Of a stretch of DNA of 19,546 bases, positions 15,236 to 19,546 are shown piece after piece. A program made the position numbers and the translations under genes. The notes under the pieces are model-generated. The model was not told where the DNA came from and did not search any database. It saw only the letters and a list, made by a program, of their open reading frames with translations. Source of the DNA: Flavobacteriaceae bacterium. Lineage in GTDB: Bacteria; Bacteroidota; Bacteroidia; Flavobacteriales; Flavobacteriaceae. Where the stretch lies: NCBI GenBank assembly GCA_030694835.1, contig JAUYUF010000029.1, positions 1 to 19,546 of the forward strand, in the 5' to 3' direction. Position 1 is the stretch's first letter, and the number at the start of each line of letters is the position of its first letter.

Positions 15236-16570
15236 ATGTTTTTAGATTTAGATTCAGAATTTTTTTCCTGGGTTCGCGGTGCTCTTATTGTACTTTTTGT
15301 ATTTCATGCTTTATTATATATAAATAATAGACAAAAACTTTTTTTATATTACAGTATATATACATTATTTTTTTCTGTTAATCTTATTTTTTGGAATAGT
15401 AGATTCGCTAATGATAATACCATATTTTTAATTTCATTACCTCAATTTTATATTGCTATTTATATTTATTTTCTTTTCTCAAGAGAAGTCCTTAATATTA
15501 AAAAAGCAGCTCCTCAATGGGATAAAAGGCTTAAAAAAATTGCTTTGTTTTTGTTTGCATTATCTTTATTTACCTATATAACTCAATTTTTTATTAGTAA
15601 AAATGTTTTCTATGTAATTAACGGCTTATTATTATTTACAGTCATATATTTTATTTTATCAACCCATCAAAAAATTAAAAGTGTCAATTTTGCCTTATCA
15701 ACATTATTTATTTTAGGAACACTTTCACTTCTAATTCTTTCAACTTTATCAATTTTTGTTGCCTCATCATCCGAATTGAAATATTACTTTCAATCACTAG
15801 GAATTAACGAACAAACTTTTATATACCTCGGTGCGTCAATTGAAATATTTGTTTTTGCAATTATTTTAGGATATAGAATTACTTCTATGGAAAATGAAGA
15901 AGTGGCTGTAAATCTTAAATTAGTTAGACAATTAGCAGAAACAGAGGAGCTTAGGATGGAAATGCTAAAAAGCCAAATGAATCCCCATTTTATATTTAAT
16001 ATGCTTAATAGCATTAACAGTTTAATTATTAAAAATCAAATTGAAAATGCATCAGATTACATCACTAAATTTTCAAGATTTATAAGAGAAATTTTAAATA
16101 GTTCTAGAAAAAATTCTATGTCTTTAGCAGATGAATTAAATATTATTAAACTTTACATCATTTTAGAACAAGCCAGAGTAGATGGAGGATTTTCTTTCGA
16201 AGTAATAATTGAAGACGATATAAGCCCCAATTTTATTCAAATTCCACCTATGTTTTTACAGCCATTTATTGAAAATGCAATTTGGCACGGATTAGCTCAT
16301 CAACAAGGTGAAAAAAAGTTGATTATTAAATTAAGAAAGGAAAATGAATTTTATTTGTTAGAAGTAATAGACAACGGAGTTGGCTACAAAAAAGGAATTG
16401 AAATAGCTCAAAAAAGATTGGTTAAAAGCTCTGGGATTGCTGTAGAAATAGTTAAAAATCGTCTACAAAGTTTGTATAAAAATGAAACAACAGATGTTCT
16501 TATTGAAGACCTAACGAACGATACAATATCTGGAACAAAAGTAACATTCAAATTTCCAATGTTAAGTTAA
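15236..16570 (+). CDS. Membrane sensor histidine kinase, PF06580 type, no adjacent regulator (HK2)
   Basis: A 444-residue paralogue of HK1 and HK3 with the same plan: a multi-pass N-terminus (about 12-215, opening DSEFFSWVRGALIVLFVFHALLY), linker coil with LAETEELRMEMLKSQ, phosphoacceptor segment MNPHFIFNMLNSINS (His251), N-box PPMFLQPFIENAIWHG (Asn347) and G-box VIDNGVGY (Asp379). All catalytic residues are present, so it should be active. It has its own -7 box and terminator-defined boundary but no response regulator of its own; the likely partners are RR2 308 bp downstream or RR1. The TM loops differ most from the paralogues, which suggests a different input. The signal is unknown. Confidence 0.9.
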   Translation: MFLDLDSEFFSWVRGALIVLFVFHALLYINNRQKLFLYYSIYTLFFSVNLIFWNSRFANDNTIFLISLPQFYIAIYIYFLFSREVLNIKKAAPQWDKRLKKIALFLFALSLFTYITQFFISKNVFYVINGLLLFTVIYFILSTHQKIKSVNFALSTLFILGTLSLLILSTLSIFVASSSELKYYFQSLGINEQTFIYLGASIEIFVFAIILGYRITSMENEEVAVNLKLVRQLAETEELRMEMLKSQMNPHFIFNMLNSINSLIIKNQIENASDYITKFSRFIREILNSSRKNSMSLADELNIIKLYIILEQARVDGGFSFEVIIEDDISPNFIQIPPMFLQPFIENAIWHGLAHQQGEKKLIIKLRKENEFYLLEVIDNGVGYKKGIEIAQKRLVKSSGIAVEIVKNRLQSLYKNETTDVLIEDLTNDTISGTKVTFKFPMLS

Positions 16571-16601
16571 TTACCATTTATTCCAAATAGTTTACCATTC
16601 A
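16571..16601 (+). promoter_or_regulatory. LytTR-type direct repeat in the HK2-RR2 gap
   Basis: TTACCATTTA (16571-16580) and TTACCATTCA (16592-16601) differ at one position and start 21 bp apart, the classic LytTR/AlgR arrangement of two half-sites on one DNA face. They begin directly after the HK2 stop codon. The rest of the 308-bp gap is AT-rich with no gene seen. A degenerate -7-like box (CTAAATTG, 16660-16667) lies about 60 bp on, and the clear RR2 -7 box is at 16841. RR2 itself is the natural candidate ligand (autoregulation). Confidence 0.55.
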
Positions 16602-16840
16602 CATTTAATACTTAATCATTAGTTTGGAGTTTATAATTTTATTATCTTACTGTTTTTTGCTAAATTGAATTCGATTAATGGTAATTTGAAGTATAAAATG
16701 ATATATTTTAGTAAAAAATTGTACGTTATTTTATTTTAACATTAAATGTAAATATTTATTAATCAGCAATATAGATAAGATAAATTTTAAATAGATTAAT
16801 TATCAATATCAGATTAATGCGTATATATAAATAAAATTTA

Positions 16841-16848
16841 TAAATTTG
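16841..16848 (+). promoter_or_regulatory. Candidate -7 element of RR2
   Basis: TAAATTTG matches TAnnTTTG and gives a short leader of roughly 25 nt before the RR2 ATG. That leader contains TAAATCACCC (16862-16871), similar to the C-rich element before HK1. Confidence 0.42.
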
Positions 16849-16878
16849 AAAGAAAGAACACTAAATCACCCATAAAAA

Positions 16879-17640
16879 ATGTATAAAATTTTATTAATTG
16901 ATGACGAAAAAGATGCTCTAGAAGCTCTTGAGTGGAAGCTAAAAACTTACATTAAAGATGTTGATGTTACTTTATGCAATTCACCAATTAAAGCATTAAC
17001 ACTCATAGATGAGGTTAAACCAGATATTGTTTTTTTAGATATACATATGCCAGAAATGGATGGTTTTACCTTTTTAGAAAAATTATCTCATAGAAACTTT
17101 AATCTAATTTTTACTACTGCTCATAATGAGTTTGCAATAAAAGCATTTAAAGTATCAGCTGTTGATTATTTGTTAAAACCAGTTGATAAAGATGAATTGA
17201 TTGCAGCAATAGAAAAAGTTAAAATTGCCTCTAAAGAAGCTCCAAAAGAAGAAAATCAAATGGAGAGTAAGCTTCAAATGTTGCTCAATAATTTAAGTAC
17301 CGGCGGTGGAAATAATGAAAAAATCCATATTTCAGCAGACGGAAAAGTTTATTTGCTAGAAAAAGAAGAAGTTGTAATGATGGAGGCAGATAAAAGTTAT
17401 ACCACTATTTACTTAAATAACGGACAAGAAATAGTAGTTTCTAAAACACTTAAAGAAGTCGAGAAAAGTTTTCAATTTCCAAGATTTTTTCGCGTGCACA
17501 ATTCTTATTTAATAAATTTAGATCACGTAAAGGAATATCTAAAAGGGCTTGGAGGAGAATTAATTATGAGTAATGGTAAAACTGCTAGCATTAGTAGAAG
17601 TAAAAAAGCTGAGTTATTTCAGAAATTATATTTAGACTAA
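16879..17640 (+). CDS. LytTR-family response regulator (RR2)
   Basis: A 253-residue two-domain regulator. The receiver (about 1-120) has Asp8/Asp9, phosphoacceptor Asp54 in FLDIHMPEM, Thr80 and Lys100. A Glu/Lys-rich linker (about 115-147) with a short helix QMESKLQMLLNNL leads to a LytTR DNA-binding domain (about 148-247), recognised by VVMMEADKSYTTIYL and FFRVHNSYLINLDHV. LytTR domains bind paired direct repeats about one to two turns apart; matching repeats lie at 16571-16601 and, less well, at 14969-14997. It lies 6 bp before HK3 and is its operon partner. As the only regulator here with an output domain, it may serve all three kinases. Confidence 0.95.
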   Translation: MYKILLIDDEKDALEALEWKLKTYIKDVDVTLCNSPIKALTLIDEVKPDIVFLDIHMPEMDGFTFLEKLSHRNFNLIFTTAHNEFAIKAFKVSAVDYLLKPVDKDELIAAIEKVKIASKEAPKEENQMESKLQMLLNNLSTGGGNNEKIHISADGKVYLLEKEEVVMMEADKSYTTIYLNNGQEIVVSKTLKEVEKSFQFPRFFRVHNSYLINLDHVKEYLKGLGGELIMSNGKTASISRSKKAELFQKLYLD

Positions 17641-17646
17641 TCATTT

Positions 17647-18990
17647 ATGTTTACACAATTTGATTCTGAATTTTACTCTGCAATTAGAGGAGCGTTACTT
17701 GTTGTTTTTCTTTATCATATTATAATTTATTATCAAAATAAACACAAGCTTTATTTATATTTTAGTCTTTATTCTTTATTACTTTTTATTTTCTTTTTAA
17801 AAAATTTAATAATTGAAGATTTCTCTTCGGGTTGGGCAAGTTATATAAACTATCCTTTACAATATTTAACATTTGCCACTTATTTAGCTTTTTCAAGGGA
17901 GCTTCTTCAAACAAATGTATTTTTGGTAAAATGGGATAAAATACTAAGTCTTGCTATAAAAATATTGTTGGTTTTAAGTTTAACTTTAATCATAATTACT
18001 TCTATAATTGGATTAAATATACAACAAACAATTTTTTACTTTTCGATTCCACTATTAATGGTTTTCAATGTTGTTTCGTACGTTAAATTTCTTGAAATTA
18101 AGGGGTCACATGTTAAACTATTTGTAGTTTTCTCAACTATTTTTTATAGTTTATTGTTAGTTACTTATGCGGGTTTATACTTTAATAATTTAAGTTTATT
18201 TTTTAAGAGCATTCATATAGATCCAATGTTCTTCTTTTTTATTGGAGGTATATTGAAAATTGTGATGATTGCAGCAATAATTGGATTTAGAATTAAAGAA
18301 CTAGAAGAAAATAGAATTAGTTCTGAAATTGAGTTGTCTGAACAAATCGCAGAAACTTCTGAACTTAAAATGACAGCACTTCAAAGTCAGATGAATCCTC
18401 ATTTTTTATTCAATTCATTAAATTCTATCAACAACTTTATTATCAAAAGCCAAATAGAAAAAGCATCTGATTATATTACAAAATTCTCTAAATTAATTAG
18501 GGAGATTTTAAAAAATTCTACCAAGAACACCATTTCACTTGCTGAAGAATTAAGTAATTTAAAAATTTATGTTCTTCTAGAAAATATTAGAATTGAAGGT
18601 GGGTTTAAGTATAATGTTGAAATAGATCCATCAATTAATCCAGATTTAATCAAAGTACCTCCATTGTTTTTACAACCTTATGTAGAAAATTCAATTTGGC
18701 ACGGATTAACTCATATCGAAGGAGAAAAAACAATTGATTTGTTTATTTCTAAAAGTAATAATTTAATTAAGTTTGAAATTATTGATAATGGAATTGGATA
18801 TGTTAAAGCTAAAGAACAAGCTGAGATAAAAAGAGATGAAAGAGTTGGTTTTGCCACCAGAGCAACAGATGTAAGAATCCGTACACTTTTTAAAGATTCG
18901 GAAACAGTAATTAATATTGAAGATATTTCTGAAAATAATAAAACAGGAACAAAAGTCACTCTAATGTTTCCAATTATTGAAATAAGTTAA
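17647..18990 (+). CDS. Membrane sensor histidine kinase, PF06580 type (HK3)
   Basis: A 447-residue kinase and paralogue of HK1 and HK2. The multi-pass N-terminus (about 12-215) opens DSEFYSAIRGALLVVFLYHIIIYY. The linker ELEENRISSEIELSEQIAETSEL is a likely coiled coil. The phosphoacceptor region is LQSQMNPHFLFNSLNSINN (His252), the N-box PPLFLQPYVENSIWHGL (Asn348) and the G-box IIDNGIGY (Asp380). It lies 6 bp after RR2, so the two form a standard LytS/LytR-type pair. Its core is closer to HK1 (PHFLFN, QPYVENSIWHG) than to HK2. Its stop codon directly abuts the stop of the convergent CYTH gene, leaving no intergenic terminator. Ligand unknown. Confidence 0.92.
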   Translation: MFTQFDSEFYSAIRGALLVVFLYHIIIYYQNKHKLYLYFSLYSLLLFIFFLKNLIIEDFSSGWASYINYPLQYLTFATYLAFSRELLQTNVFLVKWDKILSLAIKILLVLSLTLIIITSIIGLNIQQTIFYFSIPLLMVFNVVSYVKFLEIKGSHVKLFVVFSTIFYSLLLVTYAGLYFNNLSLFFKSIHIDPMFFFFIGGILKIVMIAAIIGFRIKELEENRISSEIELSEQIAETSELKMTALQSQMNPHFLFNSLNSINNFIIKSQIEKASDYITKFSKLIREILKNSTKNTISLAEELSNLKIYVLLENIRIEGGFKYNVEIDPSINPDLIKVPPLFLQPYVENSIWHGLTHIEGEKTIDLFISKSNNLIKFEIIDNGIGYVKAKEQAEIKRDERVGFATRATDVRIRTLFKDSETVINIEDISENNKTGTKVTLMFPIIEIS

Positions 18991-19464
18991 TTACTTCCAG
19001 TTTTTATATGGATTTTTGCTTAGCACAGAATTGTAATATTTCTCATCACCCGTAACTTCATTTCCTAGCCAAATAGGTTTTTTAAAGAAATCATTTTCAT
19101 TTTTAAGTTCAATTTCAGCTATAATCAATCCGAGATTATCACCTAAAAATTCATCAACTTCAAAAACATGATTTCCGCTTTTAACATAAAATCTATTTTT
19201 TTCAATAATTCCATCTTCACAAATTGAAAAAAGTTGAGTAGCTTCTTTAAAATCGATTTCATTTTCCCACTCAAACCGTGTTGTTCCATTCAAATTAGAA
19301 AGACCTTTAATAGTTATAAATCCTTTATTATCAGTAATTCTGATTCGAACAATTCTATTTTTATTCGAATTTAAAAATCCTTGTTTAATGTATGTTTTTT
19401 TAAAAGATTTTTCTTTAAAAGAGGAATTAGTTACTAAAAATTTTCTTTCAATTTCTTGGAGCAT
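18991..19464 (-). CDS. CYTH domain protein (triphosphate tunnel metalloenzyme family)
   Basis: A 157-residue stand-alone CYTH protein. The signature ExExK is EIERK (Glu4, Glu6, Lys8). Further tunnel residues appear in order: the basic RIVRIRIT strand, FITIKG (Lys53), TRFEWENEI (65-70), IEKNRFYV, VFEVDEF and LIIAEIEL (Glu117, Glu119). The family includes inorganic triphosphatases, thiamine triphosphatases and CyaB-type adenylate cyclases; stand-alone bacterial forms most often hydrolyse tripolyphosphate, so an annotation as adenylate cyclase would be unsafe. The ATG at 19464 is preferred over an in-frame GTG at 19482, which overlaps a near -7 box. Its last base abuts HK3 tail to tail. Confidence 0.9.
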   Translation of the reverse strand: MLQEIERKFLVTNSSFKEKSFKKTYIKQGFLNSNKNRIVRIRITDNKGFITIKGLSNLNGTTRFEWENEIDFKEATQLFSICEDGIIEKNRFYVKSGNHVFEVDEFLGDNLGLIIAEIELKNENDFFKKPIWLGNEVTGDEKYYNSVLSKNPYKNWK

Positions 19465-19481
19465 GGGAAGATTATTTAACA

Positions 19482-19489
19482 CGAAGGTA
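19482..19489 (-). promoter_or_regulatory. Weak candidate -7 element of the CYTH gene
   Basis: On the minus strand TACCTTCG differs from TAnnTTTG by one base, 17 bp before the ATG at 19464. It supports the shorter start. The remaining bases to the window edge show no other feature. Confidence 0.28.
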
Positions 19490-19546
19490 GTATTTTTCTC
19501 ATTACAATTATATTGGATATATTTGAGGGTTATAAAGTAATATGCA

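Noticed and set aside
1..19546. CRISPR array, tRNA, rRNA, transposase or phage genes
   Set aside because: No regularly spaced repeats, tRNA-like folds or recognisable mobile-element proteins were seen on either strand by reading.

Overview
This is a low-GC chromosomal segment from a member of the Bacteroidota, most likely a Flavobacteriaceae-type organism. The evidence is the gene repertoire (gltX followed by an SPFH gene, YbeY with a Bacteroidota-style C-terminal motif, a Skp-like lipoprotein, PF06580-type sensor kinases paired with LytTR regulators), the lack of Shine-Dalgarno sequences before starts, and many upstream matches to the Bacteroidota -7 promoter element TAnnTTTG. No tRNA, rRNA, CRISPR array, insertion sequence or prophage was seen.

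Positions 1-12390 are mostly housekeeping. A leftward unit carries gltX and an SPFH/stomatin-like gene cut by the window edge. Diverging from it are ybeY, mnmG (tRNA modification) and a SAM methyltransferase. mnmG is bracketed by two perfect GTTCCACGTGGAAC palindromes, which match the ParB-binding site parS and suggest that this segment lies near the replication origin. Next come a Skp/OmpH-like lipoprotein with a strong bidirectional terminator, holB (leftward), pgk, a Tas-type aldo-keto reductase, a leftward trpS plus small membrane protein unit, and a rightward plsC-like acyltransferase with a hemolysin III/PAQR-family membrane protein.

Positions 13143-18990 are the accessory and most interesting part: a cluster of duplicated signalling genes. 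It contains three paralogous membrane histidine kinases (multi-TM N-terminus, PF06580 phosphoacceptor region, ATPase domain) and two response regulators. The first regulator kept an intact receiver but has no LytTR DNA-binding domain; the second is full length. The order is RR1-HK1, HK2 alone, RR2-HK3. Two intergenic regions carry ACCATT-type direct repeats with the same 21-bp phase, as expected for LytTR binding sites. Between HK1 and HK2 is a candidate small RNA of about 75 nt with its own -7 box, a hairpin that shows a G-rich loop, and a strong terminator. That loop is perfectly complementary over 11 nt to the leader just upstream of the HK1 start, and its 3' side can pair with the RR2 leader. 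I infer a local circuit in which a LytTR regulator controls an sRNA that feeds back on the kinase and regulator mRNAs. This is the best candidate for an undescribed system here and it is untested.

The window ends with a leftward CYTH-domain gene whose stop codon directly abuts that of HK3. Several open frames can be extended upstream by GTG or TTG codons, but the -7 boxes or a parS palindrome argue for the internal ATG starts given here.
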